This document shows positions 1-11,910 of a stretch of DNA of 64,000 nt, piece after piece. Source of the DNA: Tamarix chinensis (taxonomy: Eukaryota; Streptophyta; Magnoliopsida; Caryophyllales; Tamaricaceae); assembly GCA_030549775.1 (NCBI GenBank), contig CM060174.1, positions 12,777,128 through 12,841,127 on the forward strand. Reading direction: 5' to 3'. The notes below the pieces were generated by a model, which saw only the letters and a program-made list of their open reading frames with translations, had not been told where the DNA came from and did not search any database. The position numbers and the translations under genes are program-made. Numbering within the stretch: position 1 is the first letter of the stretch; every line of letters starts with the position of its first letter.

Positions 1-1577
1 TTAATCCCGCAAAATATCAAATCTTACCAAGCATAATTAGCAACTCAACACCTAAAAATGATATCCATCATTATTGTGTTAGAAATAAGAAATTAAAATG
101 ATAAGACTTTGTAAAAAAATTTATTTAATAATAAAACACTTTAAATTAATTATAAATATACCTCAAAAAATTTTCAAACAAGATACAACACAAGGGGGAG
201 CTCACGCTGCATGAGCAACGTGAGTGTCATGCATAAATGAGAGGGGAAAAGGCTTGAAGAGGGGTGGAGGAAGAAAAATGATCCATTTTCGGGTTGAGGT
301 CTTTGGGCTAGAAAAGAGGGTAGTTGGGGGAGGTTTCAAGGCAAGGGAATGGTACAGGAGTGAAGAGGGGGTGTTGGTGGTGGCTAAGGATGGTTTCGCG
401 GCGGCGGAGACGGCGACGACAAGGCGGCGAAGATGGCTGGCGATAAAGGGAACAATGGGCATAAAAGAAAGAAGGGGTGGAGAAGGGAGGAAGTGTAGGG
501 CTCAAGGGGTGGCGTGGGGGTGCAGGACAGTAGGGGGTGGTGGCAGGAGTCGGCGCAGGGGTTGGGTGCGGCGGTCGGAGAGGCGGACGACGGTGGTGCA
601 GAGAGAAAACAGAAGAAAAATGGGAAAGAAGGAAGGAGAGAAGAGGGAGCTCGGGGAAGGAAGATGGCTCGACAATGGGGCAGAAAAATGGACGAAGGGG
701 AGAAGAAAAAGAAGAGGAAGGGTGAGGGGGTAGATGGCAGTGCATAGGGTGGCAGGGAGAGGGTGGCGACGGGGAGGAGAGAATGGCAGACATGGATAGG
801 GTGCAAGGGTAGATTGGCTCGAAATAGGGGAGAAGAGGACGGGGTAGAGAGAGGGAGTAGCAGGGGCAGGTGCGGTGGTAGGCGACGGCAATCGCAGGTG
901 GTCGGGCGGCACCTGCAAGTGGCCGGGCTGCTATCGACGATGGCAGAAATGGAGGTTGGGCGTGGCAGAAGAGAGAAAGGGAAAGGAGAAGGCTGGCGAG
1001 CGGCTGGACCGACGGAGGAAAGAAGGGAGTCGGCCGGTCCAAGAAAAAAAGAAGAAGAGGGACGTGGGATGTGCTGGGCAGCGTGCGAGGAAGAGAGGGA
1101 AGGAGAATCGGGCTTGTGGCCCAGCGCGCAAGGAGGGGGGGGAAAGCAGGTCGGGCGGTCTGGCGGCCCAAAGCCAGGAAGAGGAAAAAAAAAGGAAATA
1201 GAGGAAAGGAGAAAGAAAAGAAAAGGTAGGAAAAGGAAATTGGGGAAAAATGGAAAAATTGAGAATAATTAAATTTATAAAATAATAGGATGTAATATTT
1301 TTGATAATAAGTTTATTTAATAATTTAATTTAATATAATTAAATTTATGGGCTTAAAAAGGATAACTATAGTAAAATACTAGTTTGAAAAAAATTATTTA
1401 AATAAAATAATATGATAAATAGAAAAATATTTATTTTTAATTTATTAAATACTCTTATCCAAATTTACATACTCCAAAATCCATAAAATAATTAAAATAA
1501 ATAATTTTACAAGCTAATTTTATTTCAAACAAAGTTATTTATTAAAATATAGGTTTTGAAATTTTTGGGGGATTACA
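1..1577 (-). mobile_element. Family R Ty3/Gypsy-type LTR, truncated by window start (M1)
   Basis: Read on the minus strand, the copy begins at 1577 with TGTAATCCCCCAAAAATTTC, the 5' terminus shared by the other R LTRs. It then runs through an AT-rich leader (about 1577-1260), a pyrimidine-rich block (about 1260-235, seen as GA-rich on plus) and the conserved hairpin at 201-224. The rest lies off-window. The long open frames in the pyrimidine block are low-complexity Ser/Pro/Leu translations with no domain. The copy interrupts a plus-strand R LTR whose 3' end resumes at 1578, so it looks nested. The target duplication cannot be checked because the other edge is outside the window. Confidence 0.75.
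201..224 (-). repeat. LTR hairpin (M1 copy)
   Basis: In LTR sense the arms are CTCACGTTGC and GCAGCGTGAG around a TCAT loop. That is a 10 bp stem with one T-G wobble. It lies immediately after the pyrimidine-rich block, the same relative place as in LTRs A, C and D. Confidence 0.7.
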
Positions 1578-2274
1578 CCCGAGCTCAATAAAACCAGTTA
1601 TGTTATGTGAATAAAATTATGGGAAAATACTAATCACTTATAGTGGAACAATGGCTTAAGGCCTGATTGTTTTGAGTTTGCATTATGACATGGCTTTAGG
1701 CCGTAAGTACCGATTGTTCGCAATGATCTATTGATATCTATGTGAATGTTAATTATGTGAATTTTATATATGTATGTAGCTTGTTTCATGTGTTGCATTG
1801 CGGGCCTACTTTTAAGTGGGACTTTAAAGGGTTACTCAGTACCGTAGTATTGAAGGATTCCATTCGTGGGGCCCCTGCCTATTCAATGGGCAGTGTCCCT
1901 TGCAGGTCTTTTCAGGTGCCACTCAAGTGGGCAACGGGAAGGAGAGTAAGAAATCATCCGAAACTACTAGGTTTTTCTCCCTCTCTCTAAAATTTCTGGT
2001 TTTAAATGTATATGTTGATACTGTAACCACCATTGGTGGATTTTATTCTTGTAAACGTTTGATACGCTACTCTGATTTAAGTATGTTGAAATTATTGCAA
2101 ATTGTATTTCATTTTCTTTTAGCATTAGCACTTAGTACTGGAACGGTATGAGTGAACCGGTCTGGTACTAAGTGTGGCGGTAATACTCCCAAAATTCACG
2201 GTTTATTAATTTGCTTCCGCTAATTTCCTTTTAATTAACGAAATTTTTTAGTAGTGAATTTTGGGGGTGTTACA
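1578..2274 (+). mobile_element. 3' portion of a plus-strand family R LTR
   Basis: From about 1600 to the GGGGGTGTTACA terminus at 2274 this aligns by eye with the last part of LTR C (about 29,680-30,678) and of LTR D. Shared blocks are the GGTTACTCAGTACCGTAGTA segment near 1830, the ATTCAATGGGCAGTGT block near 1880 and the GTGGCGGTAATA block near 2170. The upstream part was displaced by LTR M1 or lies off-window. No coding capacity is seen. No primer binding site follows the 3' end, which fits a solo or 3' LTR. Confidence 0.75.
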
Positions 2275-2910
2275 TACATAAATTAAGACTAATATTGTAT
2301 AAAATTGGCTATTTGGATTCAATTGGATATTTGATCTGGTAATATATTTGAAACATTATGTATGTATCCATATTGTGTAGTACCATAATCCAACAAATTG
2401 GATATAGATATCGAACATATCTAGCATATTCAAATAACCAAAAACTCATTTATTTTCAATTAAAAAAAATCTCATATATGATAGAATTTTTGAAAAACAT
2501 GATGCTCAAAATCAAATGTCTGATATTTGATATCTAAAATCTTGAAGGTATTTTTCTTCATAAAATTATCCGAGTATCTAAAATAAATAATATTTGGATA
2601 TTTTAACATATTTTAATTAAGAAAAAATAAATTTTAGAAGAAATAATTATGGTAGATTAGTATAAAGTCCATAAAACAAATATCACAAAATCCATAAACC
2701 ATATAATCCATACATAAACAACTAAAATAATTTTAACTACTACATAATCTAGCAACTAAGAAAGTCATATGATCAAGTCTTCAAACTCCAAAATATTTGA
2801 CTTATCAATTTGCATAATAGGTGATAGGACTACAATATCAGGATAAAATAGTGAGATAAAAATTAGATAAAAAAAAGTATCAACAATATAGAAGCATAAT
2901 ACCAAATTCA
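2275..2910. other. AT-rich flank of a decayed hAT element
   Basis: No gene is seen. The stretch holds repeated GGATATTTGA-like and ATATCC-like words, which resemble subterminal repeats of hAT elements (compare 59,348-59,826). It probably forms the 3' noncoding end of the minus-strand hAT remnant at 3,030-4,913. Terminal inverted repeats could not be fixed. Confidence 0.4.
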
Positions 2911-3029
2911 ATGCATTTGATCTCCTCAACCAACTCCTCTACTCTAAGACAATCCAAAGATTATTATATCCAATTTTGCGTACAAACAAATACTTCTACC
3001 ATTATAAGGGTCGACGAAATAGGAAACAA

Positions 3030-4913
3030 ATCGATAACTCAACTTCCGGTGCTAAATGCACACTCACATGCAACCGTAGACACTGTCATAGCTAAAAGAG
3101 CCTTAGCTATTAAAGCAAGAACTTCATAATTTATAGCATTATCCCTCCACCAAGCAAGTATATTAAAAGTTTCACGAACCAAAATTAAGGTATCCTCTAA
3201 ATACTTGAGTAAATCATTCTTACCAAGAGATAAAGAAGTATCAATTGCCATAGTTTCTTCAAAATCTCTACCAACTATATTACCACATTCACAAGTGACA
3301 TCACTTACATTCACCAATGAATATTGCTTAAGGGTTAAAGAAGATGGAATCTTAGAGGCATAAAAGACATATAATTCTTTCAAAGTCACATCAACCTTAG
3401 CATACGTTTCTAGTACGCCATTAGAATCAGAGTACTTATTTATTGTCTAGTGTACAAATATCATTTGCCTTCTAGGATAAAGAATTATGACAATAAATAT
3501 CAACCCATTTGTGTTTCAAGCACTTCCCCAATATTTGTCATATTTGGATTTCATATCCAAAGTCATTACACTTATATTGAAGTCATCACCATATCTAGAA
3601 ACACTATTCATTTTCAAGATACCACAAATCCTTACAATTTAAAAATACATGTTACCCATGATATACACAGAACCAAATATCTTCAAAGTCGTCTTATAAA
3701 TATATTTCAAGAAAGGAAACAACACATACACATGCTCCCAATCACCATTAGTTGGCACACCCTTTAGCTTATCCATTTCAACACAACATTCCTTATCTAT
3801 TTTCAACAAATCAAAAGCTTTCCTAAATTTAAAAGGACCACCCAACATTATGTATGTAGAAGTCCACTCGGTTTCAATATCCAAACACAACACGATCTTA
3901 GACTCTAATTTATTTTTCTCAAAACAAGTCTTGAATCTACTTGATCTAGTAGGAGAAAATCTCACATATCTCACAACATATCAAGCTCTAATAATGTAAT
4001 TGCTATAATTTTTCAACCCCTCTTCACAACAATATTCGATATATGACCAACACATCTAATATGCAAAAAGAACCCTACCAAATTGACTCACCTCAACCAT
4101 TGAGTCGTTCTTTCAAATAATCAATGCACTTATCATTTGAACTTTCATTATAAACTGTTGAAGTTAGCGCCTAACCAATCAGATATATTTCAATAGATCT
4201 ACTAACAATCACACCAAAATGACCAATAATTGGACCAAAATTAATAATAGTTTTATACCCATTTTTTTATCAATGAAATAAGCTACGAGAATCATGTAAC
4301 TCAAAATTTGACCAGAAGATCATGTATTAATGGTGTGACAATTTTAACTTGAGAAACTCATAAAAAAAAGTCCTTCAACTTTGTTTTATTTCCCATAAAA
4401 AGCTCTAGAGCATTTCTAACAATGGTAGTTTGAGAAGAAATTATTGCTCTAGTTTATGTCTTTTTCATATACATTCTAAATCCCTCATTTTCCACAAATT
4501 GAAAGGGTAATTCATCCAATATTATATTTTCAACTAATGCCTTCATATAATCTTCTTGATTAAGATTTCAATGAGAAAAATTGATCATCGTGGATGATGG
4601 AAGATTACCATTACAAAAAGATGCATACATGTTTAAAATGAATTGTTTCTCATCTATATTCACTAGGAACTTCTTACAAGATTTTAAGTGATTACACAAG
4701 TTTGATTATTACAATAAACACCCATTGCCTTTAAATCATTTTCATTATCACATGGCAATTTTTCAAAATGGTCCCATAATCATGATCTAAAATTTTATGT
4801 TGTGGCTCACATTCATTCTTATTTTCTTTAGAAGCTTCTTGTTCACTTGAAGGAGGGGCTATTGGAGAAATGGAGCATGAAAGAAAAGATGAGTCATTTC
4901 TAGTGAAATACAT
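3030..4913 (-). pseudogene. hAT-superfamily transposase remnant (RICESLEEPER/DAYSLEEPER-like)
   Basis: Minus-strand translation gives dispersed hAT transposase blocks in the correct order, separated by stops and frameshifts. An N-terminal piece with a start codon lies at 4913-4731 (60 aa, acidic and polar, no BED finger left). A block reading SSNDKCIDYLKERL lies near 4160-4100. An RNase H-like block at 3974-3639 contains RYVRFSPTRSSRFK, ETEWTSTYIMLGG and NGDWEHVYVLFPFL. The C-terminal dimerisation domain at 3389-3039 contains FNILAWWRDNAINYEVLALI and VSTVACECAFSTGS. In active relatives this protein cuts and rejoins the element at its terminal repeats in the nucleus. Here it cannot be expressed intact. 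The family call is firm, the element boundaries are not. Confidence 0.8.
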
Positions 4914-5064
4914 GGTATTTTGCTTTCATAATTTTTGATATCATCCATAGACCCATCTATACTCCCCGACCATACCCAATTCCTTGCACTTTTTCTTTGC
5001 CCCTTCGAACCTCACTCTTCCTTCTCAACCCAGCCAATTCGTCCAGCCTCCCCTCGTGCATGGG

Positions 5065-5088
5065 CTCACGTTACTCATGTAGCATGAG
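5065..5088 (+). repeat. LTR hairpin (copy A)
   Basis: The arms are CTCACGTTAC and GTAGCATGAG around a TCAT loop. Stem position 9 is A-T here and G-C in copies D and M1, a paired change. There is one C/A mismatch and one wobble. Confidence 0.65.
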
Positions 5089-6447
5089 CTTGGCCTTTTA
5101 TCCCTAATTATAATTTAAGGGTATTTTGGTAATTTTAGTTAATAAATATTTTAATATAAATTATTAATTTTATTTGTTATATATTAATACAGCTAATATG
5201 GTATTATTTTTAGGTACAAAGTTTGATTAGCGGGGCTTAAATAATTTTAGTAGGATACTGATAATTTATACTTTGTTAGAAACATGCAACTCTTATACTT
5301 TACTAAAATATTGAATGTTGCATGATAGCACATTAGGGCTTTTATGTACAAAAAATGTTAAATATGATTCGCTCCATTATAAGCACGTGCTCAATATTGT
5401 TGCAAGAAAATTGGAAAAAAGAAGCACGTTATTTGATGTAAAATAGTTCATATATGAAAGTATGAAAAAAATAATTTTTATGATTATGTGTGACATATAC
5501 ATATAAATTGATAGGTAGGGCATGATTAGATAAATATGTGGTATAATTATTATTGTAGTATGTCCTAGGGACAATTTATTCATTTTAAGTGTATTATGAT
5601 ATTTATCCCAACAAGTATGTCTAATGTGTATTATATATCATTGAGAATGAGATTATGTGATGCTAGATGGGTTAGATACGCATACTAGATTTTATATGTT
5701 GAATCATGTATAAGGACAAGGTAGCCATTTGGCATATATGATACTTTAATTGTATGACAAATGATTTAATTATGGTGTTTTAGCCTTTTCATGACAAATA
5801 AATGAAAAAAATGGTATCAATATTTAAAATGGAAAATAACTTGGTAATTATGGCCTCATAAGCATTTTGGTTATTTTCGGCCAAACGTGCTCAAATGCGA
5901 ATAATTAAGTCTGGGATGGCCTTAGTATACTTTTATAACTAACCTCGATGTTGACCTGGGATATGGTTATCTAGAATAAATGGGAAATGAATAAAGTGAT
6001 TAAGTATGAAAGTTGGATCTATGCGATTAATGTGTAATTTCGTAGTCACCTTAATAAGATACTAATACTTAAAGTGAAAGACTTTGATATGGGAAATGGT
6101 AGCTCTTTAGGGGTCACTACCCTAAATATGTGTTTTAGCTCACGATTGATTATGGATTTTTGTTGGTGTGCCTTAGTGCCCTAGTTAATCCCTACATCTT
6201 ACTCTATTTAGCTATACAGACTTATAAAGGGTATGCCTATTTATGGATTAGTTGTCATTGTCGGTAAGGTATTGTGATACATTCTTGTGCCAGTGTGACT
6301 AGAGTATCTTAGCGTTTTTAGTTTTATAGTCGGTAGGATATTGTGTTGCCTTGGGAGCTAGTATGATCAGAGTACCTTAGTGTATCTGGATTGATATGAT
6401 CTCTCTTCAAGTAAATAAAAAAAAGAAAAAGATTATGATTTGATTAG

Positions 6448-6627
6448 TCGGTAGTAGCCTTTGTACATACATGTGGTTTGATAGCAGCTTTTGTGTTTAC
6501 CTATGATCCGGTGGTAGCCTTTGTGCCTACTTGTGGTTTGTTAGTGGCCTTTGTGCCTAATTATGGTTCGGTAGTTGCCTTTGTGCCTACCTATGATTCA
6601 GCAGTAGCCTTCGTGCCTACCTATGAT
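6448..6627 (+). repeat. 33-36 bp minisatellite within LTR A
   Basis: About five imperfect units carry the core GTAGCCTTTGTGCCTACCTA. Unit lengths are multiples of three, so frame 1 reads as a repeating 11-12 residue unit (VAFVPTYDS-like). The reverse-oriented counterpart in M6 lies at about 47,786-47,940. The open frame follows from repeat period and is not evidence of a gene. Confidence 0.7.
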
Positions 6628-7417
6628 GTTATGAAATTTATTGGTCTTGTGTCTATATGCCTACTTGTAACACGAGAATTGGCATTAATAATGAGAAATA
6701 CAACCTTTGTTTTTTTAATGTTTTGGGTTGACGTTGGTTCCAATCATGCTTCAAAAAGTATCCCTTGAATGTTTGGTTGGTAAGTATCAATATGTTCAAG
6801 ATGAACAAGCATGAGTAGTATGTGGCCTTTTTAGTATTTAGTTATCTTATATGGTTATCATATTTCAATCATATAATGTATAATTTGATGTTCTATAGCA
6901 TGTGTTGTTGTAATGCCTTATATGTCTTCTATGCTAGTTTTTTATATTAGTTTGGTATAATGGGTTACTTAGTACCATTGTATTAAAGGGTTCATTTCGT
7001 AGGCCCCTACCTATTCATTTGGCAATGGTTTCTGTAGGTCAACCTACAAGTTCAGTCAAAATCTAAATGTTTAGGTTGAGAGCTTAAGACTATCTAGTGT
7101 CCTTTTTGTTATCTTGATTCCAAATTTCCTTAGCCTCTCATGTCCTATACCTGATCTCTTATTTGAGTTTTGTAATCGCTAATGTTTTTTATTTTCAAAA
7201 TAATATAAATCTCTTTGTCTTTCTAATCTGAAACTTTTTATTGTGTTATTAATTTAAGTAGAGAAATATTTTTTAGTCTTAGTACATAGTAAGAGAATGG
7301 TAGAGAAAATCAGACTTGTACAAAGTGTGGTGGTAAAACCTTGTGTTTTTATTATTTTAACTTTCATATTTAACTCTTTAAACAAAATTTTCAAGTCTTA
7401 AAAATGGGGGTGTTATA

Positions 7418-8332
7418 CTAACAAATTTTAAAAGGATGATTAATCACAAAGATCAAATGATTGAAAAAAAGGAGTCAAATAAGAGAAAAATAAAACACTA
7501 CAAGAATTTGGTTATAAGTAGAGAAGAGTGAATATCCAAGAATAAGCAAGCAAGTCTAAATCCTAGAGAGTTTTAGTCCTCAGTGTTGAGAGTAATCAAG
7601 GAACTATAGGCTTATTAAGATCAAGAGAGTTTTAAAATCTTTGTATTCTTCATTCATACATATTTTGTAAGGGGTATGACTGTACTCATAGTAGGTGCAA
7701 GAGTTTGTACTTGGGGAGCACAACTAGTGTTAGTTGTAGGGAACTTAGTTCTAGAGGTAGACTTGAGTCCTAGCATCCTAATCTTATCATTCGAAGTAGA
7801 CTGATAAGAAGAGCAAAGCCAGTCGTGGATGCCTGTTATAATTGATCAAACTTTGTAAAAATCCTTGCATTCTTTGTTAACTTTACTTCTAACACTCACA
7901 CAATCATTATATAAGAGAGTAACAAGAATAACATCATAACAATACAACCTACACTCACTACTATAATGCAAAAATGATCCTATTTTAGCCTTACACACTT
8001 GGAAAAGAATTTAAAATTTTATAAGAAAGATAAAATCTATATACACTCAATTCTGTAAAGAAAGTAACAAACTAAAACATATGATGCATAAATATATGAT
8101 ATCCACGTAAAAGTAAGCCAAATATTGTAGTTCCTAGGTAAATTTTATTAGATATTTTATTTAAATAATATTGTATCAAATCCCCCATGTTAAAATGATA
8201 TTACATCACGGAGTTTGTTGGTACATAAGTAAGGGAAAAGGCCACTTCCTTGGAACTGGATAAATAGTGTATTGTTTGGGTAAGAGCAAGTACATTTCAA
8301 GAAGGAATTTGACCAAATCATCCAATCATGTC
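7418..8332. mobile_element. Possible Ty1/Copia LTR-like fragment and flank
   Basis: No gene is seen. From about 7500 to 7920 the sequence has the look of the 3' half of a plant Copia LTR. It shows a run of short phrases such as GTGCAAGAGTTTGTACTTGG, GACTTGAGTCCTAGCATCC, CAGTCGTGGATGCC and TGATCAAACTTTGTAAAAAT before a CTTTGTTAACTTTACTTC stretch. This rests on remembered resemblance, not alignment. A CACTACAAGAA string at 7496 could be a CACTA-element terminus instead. The rest (7925-8332) is AT-rich without recognised features. Confidence 0.3.
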
Positions 8333-8655
8333 TAGGGATATTAACAAACTAAACCAGCTTATTTAACTAAAAGAGCTTAAAAATTAGGCTTGAGATCGAC
8401 TTAATTATTAAACGAGCCAAGCTTGAGTATAATAAATTTGGGTTTAAGCATGTTTACATTGTAAGAGCTTGTGAGCTTGAATCGTTTATCACAAAAGCTC
8501 GCAAGTCTGCTCGTTAAAAGCTATGCTTGACTCTTTAAAAGCTCGGTTCATTTATAAATAAGTCAAACTCAAGCTTCATTTTTAGGCTCGTTTATTAAAC
8601 GAGCTGAACCCAATCCTATCCCAGCTTAGCTCGGCTTGGCTCGTCAACAACCCTA
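8333..8655. mobile_element. hAT-like MITE of the GAGCTCG-rich family
   Basis: A 323 bp noncoding element with imperfect terminal inverted repeats: TAGGGATATTAACAAACTAA at the left and, inverted from the right end, TAGGGTTGTTGACGAGCC. The interior has repeated AGCTCG, GAGCTTG and AACGAGC words. It is the same family as 32,632-32,959. The candidate 8 bp target duplication (ATCATGTC/TTTATTTC) matches at only five of eight positions, so the element is old. Confidence 0.6.
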
Positions 8656-8744
8656 TTTATTTCCTAAGAAAATCACTTACCCACCTATCCCAATATTTGT
8701 TATTTTTTTTTATGTGAATATGTAATACAAATATATAAAAAATT

Positions 8745-9002
8745 ATAAATTTTATTTACTCACCTTAACATTTGACCTAATATTTTTTGGGTATTCTATG
8801 TTGTCAATAATTTTATTTAGGTACATTCACATTTTATTTTAGTTTCACTTGGAAACCTAAATGGTAAAAATAAATTACATTTTCAGTTCCATTTATATAT
8901 TCAAATTAAATTAAAATATGAATCTACCTAAGTGAAATTGTTAAAAATATAGGGTATTTGAAAAATATTAGATCTAATGTTCAAGTTTTAAGTAAAATTT
9001 AT
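8745..9002. repeat. Foldback (long inverted repeat) MITE-like element
   Basis: The left arm (8745 to about 8850) and the reverse complement of the right arm (9002 to about 8890) match along about 100 bp at roughly three quarters identity by eye. They share AAATTTTAYTTA, AACATT, TCTAATATTTTT and ACTTAGGTA-type blocks. The centre is about 40 bp. There is no coding potential. The superfamily is unassigned because the target duplication is unclear. Confidence 0.6.
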
Positions 9003-9350
9003 CCTAAACAAACTTTACACACACACACGATATTGTAATGTAGATGTTTCTTCCTCTAAGTATATAATAGTAAACCAAAAATAAAATATTATTATTATTA
9101 TTATTGAAGAAGTAGATATACAAATCAAATATAGCATATTATTACTATTAATAAATTATTTCTCTATATTCTACTTCTTTGATAGCACGTGCTAATGATC
9201 TCACTTATTTTCTACAAACTAGTAGCTATGAAATTATTGCTAATGTAATAGGATAGAGTTTAATTTATTCAAAGCAATATTAAACGCCATATCAAATACA
9301 ATAACTACTTATTACCAAAATTATATATTTTACTAATATAATAATTGTGT
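9003..9350. other. AT-rich spacer
   Basis: No gene or transposon terminus is recognised. It holds a short (AC)n run near 9019 and an (ATT)n run near 9090. Confidence 0.5.
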
Positions 9351-11910
9351 TGTAACACCCCCCAAATTTTATGACCGAAATTTTTTATTTTGAAGATAAT
9401 ATGAAAGCATCTTGAAAAAAAATAGGAGATATTATTGCCATATCAAACTTGAGAGATGTGTAATGATCATTTAATACATGCTCAAAGTAAGTCAAATCAA
9501 ATGAGACAGGCAAATAAATGCACTGACAAGTAGCAATAGTAATAATAATGATAACATAATATGATAGAAGGGAGAGAGATACAAAATCTAGATATAAGGA
9601 TCAAAATCAAGAGTTTTAATAGCTAAAGCTCAAAATAACTCAATATAGTGGGTAAATGAAACTAGCTATACAATTAGCCTAAATCTTGACTATACAAAAT
9701 ATAAATTTCGATTCCCAAGAAAAAGTTTCCTAGGAGCCCGCTCATCATCCTCGTTGTGCTTTTAGTTGAGACCAATACCCTTATAAATCACCCTCTAGTT
9801 ATTGGAACAAAAGCCCAATTATCACAATGACCACTCAAATTATTATTATTATGGTGAAGTACTAATAAAAAAACTACCTAAAATATGGTAAGGACCATGT
9901 TATATATTGAGGTCATGTGATAACATAATGTAACATATACTTGCACACATATCATGCCATAAGCATAAAGACAGCACGGGATAACTTGTACAACAACTGT
10001 AAGGCTATCAATCTTATATCATCTGCATTATATGACCACACAATCCCATTTATTAATATATTAAATTGGTCACACCTCATTTTCCACCACGAACACAAGT
10101 CATGACTACATAACATACGGCTGGGATACCACATTCACCACACATGGTTGGAATACATCAATGAGGCTTTCTTAAGGAAAACCACACCCATCACATCTTG
10201 AGTATATATGTCATGAGGGATAACACAATTAGGATACCATATCCAACTTAGATATGTACATACAAAGTGCCAGGAGGCTTGTGCCATGCCCACCTAAACT
10301 AGTCACTGATGCCATGTTGTTCTACTATGTTATTTATCTCGCCCCTTATAATATATGCATACTCTACTGACCACAACCTAATAGAGAAATGAATAGATAT
10401 TGAGTGAAAATATAAACACAAGGGTGACCCACTCACTAACTCCCAATTAACTATCCCAAGACTTGGAGACAAATGCTCAAATAAAATCTTAATTCCATTA
10501 TAAATATTAATAAAGTGATAACACACATGACAACTCAATTCCATTTATAAATCCAGTTGGGTGTCTCTAGAATTGACACCAAACACAAATCAAGGAATCC
10601 AATATACCAAATTAGGTGTCTAGGAGGTAACAATAAACTCATCTAAACAAGGTTTTCAAGCCACAACCACACATTTAACCATTCTTAATATCTTATAAGA
10701 TTCAATTATAAAATACTAAGATCATGATTTAAATGTCAAAGGTTAGTCAAACTTTAAGGTCAAAACTCTAAAATGCAACAAAATTGGCCCATGGGACTAG
10801 TTCACTAGTTCCACAAACTAGTTGACTAGTCTAGGGCTAAAAAAACACATTTAAATTAGGGGAAAAACTATTAGAATGGTATAAGGGTGACCGGTCGACT
10901 GGTGTACCAGAGGATCAATTTCCTTGACCAATTAATTATTCCAAAAGTAGGATAAAATAAAATTAAGATAAACCAATAGTATGGTTGACCAACCCCAATT
11001 GATTGGTGTCACTGGTTGAAACACAACTTAGCTTACTACAACATGAAATGGAGAGAGAAATAAAAATCCAACATAAGTAGTTACCTTGTAGGCCAAGACC
11101 ATATGTCTAGTTGACTAGTTTTATTCATACTAGTTAGCTGGTTTACACAAGGAAACGTTGGATAACAATATGTGATTGTAAAAATAATTCCTGACTTCAC
11201 CAAATCTACTATGCTCATATACTATTAAAATATGCATAAAACATGCTCACACTTTAAAAAAAATGGATTCATACCCATCAAGTTGAATTCAATCATATTC
11301 TCATGCTCTATACATCAAAATTATAACAAGGCTAAAATGGTTAAGCATGCTCATACTACCAAAAATATAAAATCATGCCAACATACTTAAGGTTGGAAAT
11401 TAACATAATACATGCTTAACATGGAACACACTAAAATCATGAAACCACAATCTATAACACAAACACTTATGCATTGAAGATAATAATTACAATAATAAGG
11501 GGAGGAGGAAGTAAAATTATCAACCTCCTCCTAAGAAGATTAGTAGCCAAGATAGGGGAAACAAATATCTTCAACCATTTATAAACCTTAATCCTCCTTT
11601 GTTTAGTGAGAAAAAAAGAGGATTTAAAATATAGATCAAGAAGAAAGGAATAAAAAAATCATAAAAGGAGGGATCAATAGGCAAATGCCTCCATTTTTTG
11701 CAGAGAATAGAAGGGTTGAAAAGAAGGAAGGAGAACACCCAACACTTAACTATTTTAACAAAAAAAAAAGAGATAAATTTTGAGAGTGTGTAGGAATATA
11801 TTAGAATGGGACTTTCCGAAATCCTCCTCGTGGTCAACAAAATAGAAGGGAAGAAGAGAGAGGGAGTTAAAATGGTGATGTAAGAGCCAAAATTATGAAA
11901 GTGAGGGAGA
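9351..11910 (-). mobile_element. Family R LTR, 3' portion (M2)
   Basis: On the minus strand the copy ends GGGGGTGTTACA at 9351, and the plus strand reads TGTAACACCCCCCAAATTTT. Inside are diverged versions of the R body. A purine-rich stretch on plus (about 11,480-11,910) corresponds to the pyrimidine block. The flank at the 3' end is TGTGT. The 5' end is not seen because LTR M3 begins at 11,916. M2 may have been split by M3, or truncated by it. No coding sequence is supported. Confidence 0.6.

Larger units (their letters stand above)
4950..7417 (+). mobile_element. Family R LTR, 5'-truncated (LTR A)
   Basis: The copy starts inside the end of the pyrimidine block (about 4950-5060) and carries the LTR hairpin at 5065-5088. 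It then has the body typical of the family: the TTTTGGTTATTTTCGGCC region near 5870, the GGTAGCTCTTTAGGGGTCAC block near 6095, a 33-36 bp minisatellite at 6448-6627 and the ATGGGTTACTTAGTACC segment near 6960. It ends GGGGGTGTTATA at 7417. It is the most useful reference copy in the window because it keeps the empty sites for the insertions of M7, the LINE and LTR D into M6. No primer binding site follows. The 5' 1 kb or more is missing and hAT-derived DNA abuts the break. Confidence 0.75.

Noticed and set aside
308..1171. Long minus-strand frame of 287 codons
   Set aside because: It is the pyrimidine block of LTR M1. The translation is Ser/Pro/Leu/Phe low complexity with no domain, and alternative frames in the same block are equally long.
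7496..7520. CACTA terminus CACTACAAGAATTTGG
   Set aside because: No subterminal repeats, no partner end, and the following DNA looks more like a Copia LTR. Mentioned only as an alternative.
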